Shown here in pieces: positions 32,589 through 42,177 of a stretch of 64,000 nt of DNA. The notes under the pieces were generated by a model. The model was not told the DNA's origin. It ran no database searches and was given only the letters and a program-made list of their open reading frames with translations. Position numbers and translations under genes: made by a program. Every line of letters begins with the position of its first letter. Position 1 is the first letter of the stretch. The stretch is from Isoetes taiwanensis (lineage: Eukaryota > Streptophyta > Lycopodiopsida > Isoetales > Isoetaceae): NCBI GenBank assembly GCA_021234155.1, contig JAJEKV010000067.1, positions 4,271,279 to 4,335,278 on the forward strand, in the 5' to 3' direction.

Positions 32589-33620
32589 TATGTTCTGGTT
32601 GTGCACGTTTCTTGGTGACGTTCCTTGCATTGCGAATCCTTAAGGAACTTCAATTTTTATTCAGTAATCATATGTATATTCAATGTATAATGAAGAAAAT
32701 AGTAACCCAATAATACATATATATATTTTGTGCATGGGTGAAAACGTAGCAATTGTTACGAATTTAAACATGAAAAAAATCCCAAATATTTCTTGAAGTT
32801 TGAGGATAGTCTAAAAATACCCACTAAATGAAAAGCATTTTTGTATATAAATTTTGGGGTGAAAGCTGTGTCGATGCGCGAAGTGAGGAGGGACTACTGA
32901 TACCCTGGAGTTTGAAGAGGAGGGACTGTTAAAACCCTTGAATTTGCAGCAAGAGAAAGAATAGAGTAAAATTTTTTAGCGTCCATGAAGACCAAAAAGG
33001 TTTTGCAATATGAATAGAATAGACTTTTTTAACGTCTACAAGACTAAAAGACCATCGAAAAGATAAGCAATTCTGTGGAAATATTGGGTAGAAGAATATT
33101 GGGTAGAAGAGGCAGAATCGCAGGTAGAACAACAGAATTGCTGGGTAAAAGACGAGAACGACGTGATAAAATTTCATCTCACAAAAGACAAAATCTTGTT
33201 TAACATTCTTCAAAAGAAATGTTGTCACATGGCATCACGCCATTGGCTGTCATAGCAGCATTGCAGAAGGGAAACCTCAACCTATAGCAGGTTTATATAT
33301 GTGAACCGCCATTTTGTGCATTTTTTGGATTGCACACAGGGCAAACTCTAAGGTGTGGTGCGAGGAATATTTTATGAAATATACCAGTTGGACGAGTGAG
33401 ATTTGCACTGGATTCATCAAGTGGTCACAATTGGGGATTTTCTTGTTTCCATGTTTTGGCCAGTAGAAGAGGCACTTACAACAGGCTTCAATAGACTGGA
33501 TTATTGTTATCTTCCAGGGTTTCCGTGTTGTAGGATCGATTTGCTTTGCTCATTTTATTCCTATCTTTTCCTTTTACCCCATAGCTTTGCTTCTATTCCG
33601 GACCGGTTGGACGAGCCAGT
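32589..33620. other. LIP5 3' flank, no gene seen
   Basis: The LIP5 3' UTR probably ends near 32690 (AATGTATAATGAAGAAAATAG). Beyond it are AT-rich, partly repetitive stretches (ATATTGGGTAGAAGA twice at 33083-33112) and no recognisable coding sequence. Confidence 0.35.
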
Positions 33621-33624
33621 TGGT

Positions 33625-33947
33625 GGCCCATGAAGCACCTCCTCGTGAGGGTTTTCGACGTATACTGGGTTATGCCACGTGTCTGGAGTAAGGCACTGGT
33701 AGCCATAATTAATCATGAAAGGAGACATCCTTGAGGACTCCTGTCTAGTGTTGTTATAGGCGAACTCTACCAAGTGGATGTAGTCTTCCCATTAGGATTG
33801 CTTGTTCCAGACATAGTTAGTAGCATATCTTCAATTATGTGATTGGTACGCTCTGTTTGACCATCTATCTACGGATGATAAGCTGTGCTCATGGCAAGCT
33901 TAGTTTGAATAGTGCCGAAGAAATCTTTCCAGAATGCACAAACAAAC
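33625..33947 (-). pseudogene. Integrase C-terminal part, element copy 2
   Basis: The segment reads YVWNKQS then WEDYIHLVEFAYNNTRQESS, followed by MSPFMINYGYQCLTPDTW, the region after the catalytic Glu in Ty3/gypsy integrase. It is frameshifted relative to the upstream part. Similarity stops near 33625 where unrelated sequence begins, so the chromodomain/3' LTR end is lost. The same family occurs on the plus strand at 47783-48513. Confidence 0.8.
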
Positions 33948-35140
33948 TTAGGATCCCGATCTGATATAATAGTGCGAGGCATCCAATACCTCCTTGGTAA
34001 ACAGCAAGGCGGTATCCAATGCAGTATCCGTGGTACGACATGGGAGAAAATGTCTCATCTTAGAAAGTTTGTCGGCCACCACCATTAAGGCATCATCCAT
34101 GGTAATAACTTCCCATTTTGAATTGGGGATATTTAGGGGTTGCAACTCCCCTGGGATACGCAGTTGCTCAGCCTTTGTTTGCTGACAGATATGGCATTGC
34201 TTAATGTACCTGGCAATGTGCTTTTTCATTCTTGGCCAAAAATAGCTGGAGCGGATTTTGAAATATGTCTTCATAAATCTTGCATGTCCTTGCAACTGAT
34301 CCATTAGATCGTCTGCCCGCGGCAAAGCATGCCGATTCTTAATAGTATGCTTCTTCAGTTGGCGGTAGTCGATGCACATTCTCAGGGTGCCATCCTTTTT
34401 CTTGACGAAGAGTATCGGGGCGCCAAAAGGTGAGCCACTGGGTCGAATGAAGCCTAATTTGAGGAGCTCTTGCAACTGCTTCTTCAGCTCTGTTAATTCA
34501 GGAATACTCATTTGATATTGGGCCTTACTGGTAGGCTTAGTGCCTGGTTCCAAGGTAATTTCACATTCCACTCCTCTAAAAGGTGGCAAGCGATGAATCT
34601 CTTCAGGAAATAGGTCATGGTATTCCCGAAGAACCACAGCTATTGCCGGAGACAAGGTATCAAGAACTTCATCCTGCTTGGACTTGGCTTCCACTGAAGC
34701 AAGTCGAATCATGCCAATGATCTGAGATTTCTTGAGAGCCCTATGCAACTGGCGTAATGAAATACATTGCATAATGGGAATAACCAGCTTACCTGCTATG
34801 GTCACTCGGGCTCCATTGGCTGCATTAAAGGTAACTTCCCGCTTCTCACAGTCAATGTTGGCCTTGGCAGCAGCCAGGAATTCCATTCCCACAATGAGAT
34901 CATAACGACTAATATCCATTATTTCCACTCCTAGAGCAACAGGTGCTCCTGGTAGCTGAATGTTCAAATTGATGCGTCGACCCCATGTGTGGCGTATAGC
35001 CCCACTAGCCAACGTAACTGGACTGTGGCTTAGACTTCAAGGGAGTGAGTTGTAAGGCCTCTGCCATTCTAGGAGATGCAAAATTATGCATGCTGCCAGT
35101 GTCCATGAGGATAATGAAAGGCTTACAATCTACTTGGCCA
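33948..35140 (-). CDS. Deleted pol: protease, RT N-terminus fused in frame to integrase
   Basis: The protease active site [14 protein letters not shown] lies at about 35075-35115. The long ORF 35012-33948 continues with [19 protein letters not shown] (protease end), then the RT lead-in [20 protein letters not shown] and [20 protein letters not shown]. After [13 protein letters not shown] the sequence jumps straight to [20 protein letters not shown], the integrase zinc finger. RT catalytic YxDD, thumb, connection and RNase H are all absent. Then [15 protein letters not shown] belongs to the integrase core. The fusion keeps one open frame of 354 codons. An active partner would have to supply RT. 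Confidence 0.85.
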
Positions 35141-35289
35141 ACAGTGGAAATAACAGAAGGCTGATGGTTGGCTTGACCCGTTTCAATGGCAGCATAAATA
35201 TGGGACTCACCTTGTATATAGTCAGGCGCGTCACCGTCAGCAGCATCGTCCAGATAGTTTGGGTCCTCTATGCCTTCCCAATCGATATC

Positions 35290-36460
35290 AGCAAGAGCAG
35301 CCTACACTGTTTGTGTAATATAGGGACATTCCTACATATGGTGTCCCGGGCGGAAGCACCGATAGCAAGCTCTATCCTTACGTAACTGTTCACGAGCTTC
35401 TTTGGGAATGGCTTGAAGGATATCCCTGAAAGCTCCTGTAGTGTTGATTGACTTATCTGGTACTGTAAAGGAAACTTTCTTCTCAGACTTCTGATATCCG
35501 ATAGAGGCGGGAGGCCCGGGACTAGGTGAGCGCCCTCTAAAAGGTGTATACCCCTTGTTCTGACTGAAAGAAGAGGATCGCGATGGCTGATACTTGGGAG
35601 TGTCCTCTTCTAGGCTAAGGGCTTTAGCCTCTGCTTCGACAACTGTTTTAGGGTCTATTGCTCGAACCATTTTCCTTAAAGTAGAGGATAAGCCCTCTAT
35701 ATACCCCTCAACTGCCCTACGCTCGTTTATCCCTGGAACATATAAGCGTAACCTCATGAACTCATCTGTATATGACTGGACGTCATGTTCTTTTGTTCCA
35801 GGCGGTAAAAGGTTTGGATCTGTTGATAGCGGTGAGCCCTGGGCACATAATGAGATTTGAAGGCCTTAGCAAAAACCTTATAGCGGCACCTTCCTCTCGT
35901 CAGCCCCTGGAACGGGCATATCCCTTCCATCATATACGAGCAGTGTGAGATTGGTGGTGGCAACTTTCCCGATATCTTTCTCGGTCATTCCATACGGTTT
36001 ACCGAACTCCTGCATTTCATCCAACCAGGATTCTGCATCAGCCCCGGATCTGGTTTTTCCTGAGAACTGTGCCAGCTTACGGTTCTTCCAGATACTAGTA
36101 ATGACAGAGTCTACTGTCTTCTGGTAATCCTTCTTTCTGGCTTTTGCATGGTCAGCCTCGTCCTCCGAAGAGTCAGATGAGTCAGATGACTCAGAAGTGG
36201 CATCTAAGGATGAACCACTATGAGTCCTCTTAGATCGAAATGTGATAGCTGGCACAGATGCGGGTGCGGGTGGCGGCGGCGGCTGTGATTCAGTGGAGCA
36301 GGAATCTCAGGCCCGTACTTCTGTTGCATTTGAGGTGGATTGATTTGCAATACATAGGCCTAGAGCTCAATAAGCTGGCGCTTCATAATGGTGAGCTCAT
36401 GTTCGGGGGTAAGACGGCCCAGTTGGATGAGTGTCGCCCACGGAGGGGGACGTGCACCGT
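35290..36460 (-). pseudogene. Gag of element copy 2 with CCHC knuckle
   Basis: A splice-acceptor-like TATCTTAG ends at 36461, and coding similarity starts right after it: ELTIMKRQLIEL, VLQINPPQMQQKYGPEIPAP and a Pro-run, then RKKDYQKTVDSVITSIWKN, AQFSGKTRSGADAESWLDEM (capsid start), FRDILQAIPKEAREQLRKD and the knuckle CYRCFRPGHHM-stop-EC at 35325-35370. Frame changes near 35880 and 35760 and stops within the knuckle show decay. A Ser/Asp/Glu-rich segment (SESSDSSDSSEDEADH) precedes the capsid. Confidence 0.75.
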
Positions 36461-36651
36461 CTAAGATACAAACAATTCGAGATAAGCATATTATTCCAAA
36501 TAGTTATAACAAGCACTTTGCGGAAACAATTTTTTGTGAACTGAAAAGATTTGTTATTTAAGATATGTATGCGATTACAAAAAAGGCAGCTTGCCAGACA
36601 CATAACAAACTAAAATCAAATTTATAAAGTGGGATTGAAGACAAAACAACT

Positions 36652-36971
36652 TTAGGGCTGAGCAAGGGGATAAAGGATGGAGTATCGGATACTCTCTCGT
36701 ACTGCACGGACCATCTTGTACTTAGCCCAAGCTTGGATGATCACATCCCAAAACTCCCAGGTTGGGTTGATAGTTAAGAGATTGAAAAGGTCACGGAGTG
36801 CATAGAACAGCTGCCAAAGATGATCGTCATCATCCTCGAAAGCTTCCTGCTTAGTGCAATCCCAGTACGACCAACTTCGACGGAGCGTAAGCTTTAAGTG
36901 CTCGTAGCCATGGTCGCGGAGGTTCGTAACAATCTGGAAGCCTTTGGTTGGGTCATATGGCTCTTCTTCTC
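36652..36971 (-). CDS. Unknown pre-gag ORF (ORF-c), exon-like
   Basis: After a good acceptor (TTCTTACAG ending at 36972 on the minus strand), an open frame of about 106 codons encodes GEEEPYDPTKGFQIVTNLRD, LTLRRSWSYWDCTKQEAFED and WEFWDVIIQAWAKYKMVRAV, ending at TGA/TAA 36652. It is Trp- and acid-rich and clearly protein-like. I do not recognise the family. Its place between ORF-b and gag suggests a spliced pre-gag product of the retrotransposon, or captured host exons. Confidence 0.5.
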
Positions 36972-37159
36972 CTGTAAGAAGCCAAGAATGGATATACAAT
37001 ATATAAGTCATTCCTTATACTTCAAACTTTTGAAAAAGAGAGACACGTAATATAGGAAAAACAAATTTTTGTATTAAAAAGAGCATCAAAATTATTGATG
37101 CAATAATATATATATTTGAGTGGCCAAAGGCAGTACTCTATAATGCCTCCTATGTATAT

Positions 37160-38558
37160 CTAGGAGCTAGGCCCCGCATCTTGATCCATCAGTGTAGGAG
37201 GGGATGGCGGCGGCCGATGGCGTAGTAGGGTAACCCCTGGATCAACAGTGGTGGCTGCAAGGGAAGCAACCTCTGGTGAATAAGCAGTAGCCAAAGGGGC
37301 TGCCATAAGGAGCTTCATGCTCATCCACGGTGCTATGTCCTGGCCCAAGGCGGTAAGGACAAAGTCCCTACGCACCAACACATAAGTGAGAATGCGACAA
37401 AGGAGCTTCTTGTGGCCCACCAGGGTGGACAATGCACGGAGGTTCCACCATGATGCTTTGGCTTCTGGGGCCAGGTCTCGTGCTACAAAAAGGACCTGCC
37501 CTTGTCGGAAGGCTGATAAGAAGAAAGTGTGAGGTGATTCCCCAACGCTTTGCCCTGCGGTGTGACCGAAGTAGCCACTTTCTTATCGAGGTCCATGGTG
37601 ACCTCTTCCTCCTTCAGCTCCTATTTTTCCTCCTTAAGATGACTAGGGTTATGATAGAGATCTTCCCCTTCTTCATCTGACTCGGAAGGAATATCGACCA
37701 TATTAATATTTGGGACGTGTGGTCCCATGGCCGTAAAGGCTTCCTAAGGAGGCTGAGATGGAGGATCTTGAAGTACAAGATCTCTGAGCCGAAGAAGAGT
37801 ATCGGCCAGCTCAATAGTTTCTTGATGAAACTGGAGCAGCTACTATACCTCTGGAGGAAGCTCTACTGGTGTAAAATCAATAAAAGCATCCATGCAATAC
37901 TCGGCCAGCTCATAGAGCACCTTTGCTTTATCTCGGCCCTTCAAACCGGCCACTACATGGTATGTCCAGAGAATATCCTCCAATAGGAGGAACTCCTGAC
38001 CTTGGTGATAGATAATCGGAATGGCATCCAATCCGGTCAACCGTGTTCCCTGATCCCGGTGTAGTGGCATTTGTTTGGCCAACTTCTTCCACTGGACAAA
38101 GTTATCCATCCTTATATACTCGTCTTCTTCCTCATCTGAAGACTCAGGGACCTTGCCCTTTTCTGCCAGCAGGGTTTCATCGTCCACATATTGGTCTATA
38201 AGAATGGCAACGCAAAGGCCACTTCAAGGTATTGTTGGCCTTCATGAGTGACGACTGGTGGGCTACGGCCCCATCGAAGTTTGCCCTTAAGTACGTCGTA
38301 TGCATGTGTGTCTCCTCCCAGCATCTCTCTCACTATAGCTCGTTCTATGTAGAGCTGTGGCGGATCTCCCAAAGGAATGCAAAGAGGGAGCATCTCTTGA
38401 GTGTAGAACTCAAGAAAGCCAGCATAGTCAGGATGATTCTGCATGTTGGCTATGAGGTCTATCCTCTGGAGTAAAAAGGGCTGTAAAAGATCAAAGGGGA
38501 CTTGGGAGTCCCAATGCTCTCCATCTTGATACTATTGGAGCAGGGTTGGGGTTGTCAT
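37160..38558 (-). pseudogene. Unknown pre-gag ORF (ORF-b) of the H3-carrying element
   Basis: From ATG 38558 (MTTPTLLQ) one frame runs, with one TAG, through EHWDSQVPFDLLQPFLLQRI and FYTQEMLPLCIPLGDPPQLY to about 38200, where a one-base shift leads to QYVDDETLLAEKGKVPESSD, WKKLAKQMPLHRDQGTRLTG, IIYHQGQEFLLLEDILWTYH and LAEYCMDAFIDFTPVELP. More acidic sequence follows (DIPSESDEEGEDLYHNPSHL), and a last block ends with PPSPPTLMDQDAGPSS at 37160. About 460 residues in total. I do not recognise the domain. Good hydrophobic/charged patterning shows it was a real protein. Confidence 0.5.
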
Positions 38559-38799
38559 GGGCGCTGCTGATGCATGGAGGAGAAGGACAAGAGAAGAGAT
38601 AAGGATTGGCAAATGAAACCCTAAAAACTTTTAAGTAACTTGTTTACTTTTATGCTGAAGTCAGCATCACTAGTTAAATAATTATTGAAACTATTTATTT
38701 ATCATTATTATTTGTGTTTAAAACAGAGTTTTAGTAACAGAAATCCGATTATATTTATATCTATACAAAATTGATACAAAAAGATGTTTAATGTACAAG

Positions 38800-39103
38800 C
38801 TAATTGTGGTCTCCCGAATTCTTCGAGCGAGAGCCAAATCTTTGGTCATAATAGTGACCTCTTCGCGTGGATTGCACAAAGGTTCGCATCCCCAAAAAGG
38901 GCTATGAGATAAGCCTCAGCAGCCTCCTGCAGTGCTAGAATAGCAAAAGTTTGGAAGCGCAGGCCGGTCTTAAATTCTTGGGCTATTTCCCTGACTAACC
39001 GCTGGAAAGGCAGCTTTCGTAATAGCAACTCTGTGGACTTTTGGTACTTACGGATCTCCCGTAAGGCCATGGCACCCAGTCTAAACCGATGAGGTTTTCT
39101 TGA
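38800..39103 (-). other. Histone H3 fold (alpha-N to C-terminus) within the pre-gag ORF
   Basis: This marks the H3-homologous DNA itself. Alpha-N ([14 protein letters not shown]), alpha-1 ([13 protein letters not shown]), alpha-2 ([26 protein letters not shown]) and alpha-3 (TKDLALARRIR) are all present. Notable changes from canonical H3: V46 to M, D77 to E, D81 to G, E105 to G and I119 to L-like. No introns interrupt it, so capture from a processed mRNA or an intronless H3 gene is likely. Confidence 0.9.
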
Positions 39104-40047
39104 GGTAGCTGCCCTCTACGTCGGCGCGGGCTTCTTAGGCAAAGTCTTGCCCCCAGAGACTGGGTGAGGCCGAGCTGCGTCCACTCGGTCTTGCCGGCGG
39201 CTCGAGCTCGTGTGCTTCCCAATGCTCCCGACAGCTTCTCCTTATATTGGCTTCCCGACTTATGGGCGGTGGACTTCCGTCGTCTCTTAATGGGAGGCTT
39301 CTCTGCCTGGTTGGGACCGCGCGGGGTCTCCTGCTCTGCGTTAGCCTGCTGCTGCTGCTGCTGCCCCTGCTCCTAGTTTTGTTGTTGCTTCTACTGGACT
39401 CTCTCAACCTCTTCCTGAGCAGCACGGGCGGCAGCCATGTCTGCTTCTACCTGTGCAAGACGTCGGGCCGTAATCCTTCGAATCAATTCTGCACGGTAGC
39501 GGTCCGGCCGGGCTTGCATGTCCATCTGGATCATTACTAAGTAATCCAGGTTAATATAAGATGGGACTTCACCAGTAAAACTTTGGGTAGCCTCATCATA
39601 CCTCCTTGTCACAGGTATCCTGCCTTTTGTAGGCTCTCCCATCACCCATGTAGACATATTCATGGCCCCGAGCCTCTGGGTCACCCCTCTCCATTTCCCT
39701 AGTGTAACCAGCTCCCTGATGCGAGCCGCCTCCCTCCGTATGGCTTCCTCTTCTGAGACTTCTTCATACTCGGGTGGATAAAACTTAACCAGCATCATAA
39801 CTTGGTCAGGTTGCTCGACTATAGTGTATGATTGCCGTAAAAGGTTAAGCTTTATCAAAAAGCGCACGGAGAGGTGGAAGATGGGATATGGTATCTTATG
39901 GCCATCAATAAAACGTTGCACCAGCTGAACTAGAAGAAGCTCTACCTTGTCAGGGTCGGTAGCCAAATGCTTCTCAAGCTGGGCAAAAATCTGAGGCACC
40001 GTGAAATTGCTGGGGCTCAAGGTACCTTTAATGCGAGCCATAGACAT
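38800..40047 (-). pseudogene. Retrotransposon pre-gag ORF with histone H3 fold, copy 2
   Basis: Opens at ATG 40047 (MSMARIKGT; compare H3 MARTKQT). About 218 codons follow without a stop, encoding an unknown helical region (VPQIFAQLEKHLATDPDKVE, MAAARAAQEEVERVQ). After two TAGs comes a Gln run and basic KPPIKRRRKSTAHKSG. Tail-like GGKTLPKKPAPT precedes a stop at 39116. Then a near-complete H3 core reads [63 protein letters not shown] and [10 protein letters not shown] one-base loss near 38860 shifts to [15 protein letters not shown], ending at TAG 38800. By hand the core is about four-fifths identical to canonical H3, with [12 protein letters not shown] showing it derives from H3.1/H3.3 and not from CENH3. 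The fold is intact but for one frameshift. Confidence 0.88.
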
Positions 40048-40699
40048 AGGCGCTAAAGAGGAGGAAAAAGAGGAGGAAAAAGAGGCGCTAAGAGGCGCTA
40101 AAGGGTAATGGTTGCGTCAGGCACTAGTAGAGGCAAGGTGGTTGAGCTTGGGTTCCGGCGGCTATGGCGGACGGTTAAGGCGGGCACGGGAAGGAGCAAG
40201 CCAAGAATTAAGAAACGTCACTTCAGTTTTTTAAGTTAAATTTTTTTTTTTTAACTTTTTTTTTTTAAATTATATGGCGGAATACACGTTTATACGGTCG
40301 GGTGCCGCTGCGATTATACGCATTTCAAATGAAATTCCAAGACGCCAAAACCCGAGCGACGCCCAAGTTGGGTTTTGGCCTGCTTCCTTGCCCTATTGCG
40401 GCCGGATGACAATGCCCCTAGGGTATTTGGACTACGCCCGACACGTTGGAGCAAAAATCTCGTCGATCCGAGCTACCTGGAGAAAGTTATGGCGCTTACA
40501 AAACTCGAACCTCCGGATCCACCTTCTGACCTTAACCACTCCACCAGAGAACACTCTTCTACACACTAGGTCATTCCTCCCATAACTAGGCCAACTAATA
40601 TGCTAACTACAGAGTTTGACTACTTTAACCTAAGAGAAAGTACCGTCAACTAATGAGTTAGGCTACAGCCAGTGCAATGATTTGGTCTACCAAAACCAT
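40048..40699 (-). other. Untranslated leader of element copy 2
   Basis: This lies between PBS and the first ATG of the H3-derived ORF. It has T-rich stretches at 40240-40270 and a tandem GAGGAGGAAAA / GAGGCGCTAA duplication near 40055-40105. No ORF of note on the minus strand. Confidence 0.5.
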
Positions 40700-40711
40700 G
40701 CTCTGATACCA
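40700..40711 (-). promoter_or_regulatory. Primer-binding site, initiator tRNA-Met, copy 2
   Basis: Plus strand GCTCTGATACCA; minus sense TGGTATCAGAGC, the perfect plant PBS complementary to the 3' end of initiator tRNA-Met. One base separates it from the LTR at 40713. Confidence 0.9.
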
Positions 40712-40712
40712 C

Positions 40713-42177
40713 TGTGACGCTCCCAGAATCTATACGATGCTCCCATCGTACAAATATGGGAATTTCCCTCCCATGGCGACTACATCACCATGGTAAGGCC
40801 CTTCGTCATACTCGGACCACTTGGGATGGCCAAGTGTCCGGGCGAGGAACACGGAGGTGTCATTCGTCCCACGTACTCTATGGGAATCCTATACAGCGAA
40901 AGCATACATCCATGTTAGCATACAACAATAATGCTAAAATAATATACCACCACGAAGAGTGGTCCATCCATCATCATCAACGAAAAGACAGTACAACCAT
41001 AATAACATAAGATAAACACCATGACAAGGCGCTACCTTGGGCTCAGATTCCAAGGGGTCAACTGACGGTAAAGGTCTCAAGATATCAACATACGGAAGTA
41101 TAACATGGTGTTGGCTGGCATAAGACAATGGCTAGGGTAGTCCACTCCATCCGCCCCTCCTGTGCACACTTTGCAGATAGGCTGAATCATGCTATGACGT
41201 GCTTGTAGCCCTCCGGAGACGCAATCCCAAGGAATCACCCTACGGACTACTCCGGATTACATCTCCCCAATACGATGAGGCAGGTCAGAGAAACGTCTCC
41301 TTCCCGAGCATGACAGATCCCTGGGTGTGCTAGTTCGAGCCCAGGGCATCCATATAGGCCCATCCCTGCAACCCAGGGAGTGTCAGACCCATACCCGGCC
41401 CACACACGGTGACCGACTATAAGCCTAGCACACTATATAGGAGTCCTGTAGCCACGCTAGGCAATACCCCACCCCCGACTCACCATCATACTCGTTATCT
41501 GGTGCTGAACCACATCATAGCATCCTTAGCCAGGTTGGCTCTTGTGCATAGGCTGCATTTATTGGGTATTAAGGGATCCAGCTAGAGACATCTCTACTGC
41601 TAAGAGGCTTTTAGGTCTCTACCCTTCCCTTAATTCCCAATACACGGAAGAAGCGGAAAGAGAGAATATAAACACCATCTAAGTATTCAGAACAACATAC
41701 AAAAGAGAATTTAATCATTCCACCTATACAAAGAAGTGTCAGCAGAATAGAAGCTATCTAAAGACTAACCAATCTCTTGGCTGGAGCCGTTGTCACGGAA
41801 GGCTTCCATAGCTTGATACTGTTGGCAAGTACTGGCAAAGGTGGCTTAAAGTTGGTAGCTCCTCACTCTCCAATTCGAATTTGGGTTGAAATGGGGGTTA
41901 GGGCCCTGATTTCTCCAACCAAAATAGCAAGTCCTCCCTGCCCAATCGGATTTGGGCCAGGTGGCACCCCCTCATTGGTGATATTTAATTAATTAGATCC
42001 AATTAGCATAATTAGATTAATTATGGCAATAAAATCCATAATTATCCATTGGTTTTATTAGCATAGCTAATAAAATCCATTTTAGGTGACCCCCACTTGG
42101 GCCCCTAGGCCTAGCTACCTGCCGGTGACGTGTCATGGTATGTATACGTATACCATATAAATACCTGGAACGTCACA
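40713..42177 (-). repeat. 5' LTR of element copy 2 (1465 bp)
   Basis: Plus-strand ends are TGTGACGCTC and ACGTCACA, so both strands read TGTGACG inward, a short perfect terminal inverted repeat. In minus sense a TATA-like TTTATATGGTATACG lies near 42145-42160, just inside the U3 start, and another AT-rich block lies at 41985-42060. Homologous to the LTR at 13388-15399. Confidence 0.85.

Larger units (their letters stand above)
33625..42177 (-). mobile_element. LTR retrotransposon copy 2 of the H3-carrying Ty3/gypsy family
   Basis: Minus-sense order: LTR (42177-40713), PBS (40711-40700), leader, H3-derived ORF (40047-38800), two further unknown ORFs (38558-37160; about 36971-36652), gag (36460-35290), protease (DTG near 35100), truncated RT, integrase (to about 33625). 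The other LTR is missing. Pol motifs place it in Ty3/gypsy. The element lies inside a LINE, whose RT resumes at 42178. No gypsy lineage that I know carries a histone-like ORF before gag. Confidence 0.85.

Noticed and set aside
33561-33773. An independent 70-codon gene
   Set aside because: It is the tail of the gypsy integrase of element copy 2 followed by unrelated sequence.
38800-39103. A plain host histone H3 gene or CENH3 gene
   Set aside because: It has no proper start near the fold, contains stops, lies in sense between a PBS/LTR and gag, and is paralleled by a second element copy. The sequence [12 protein letters not shown] is canonical H3, not CENH3.
39164-39540. Plus-strand ORFs rich in Cys/Leu
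   Set aside because: Antisense of the CAG (Gln) run in the pre-gag ORF.
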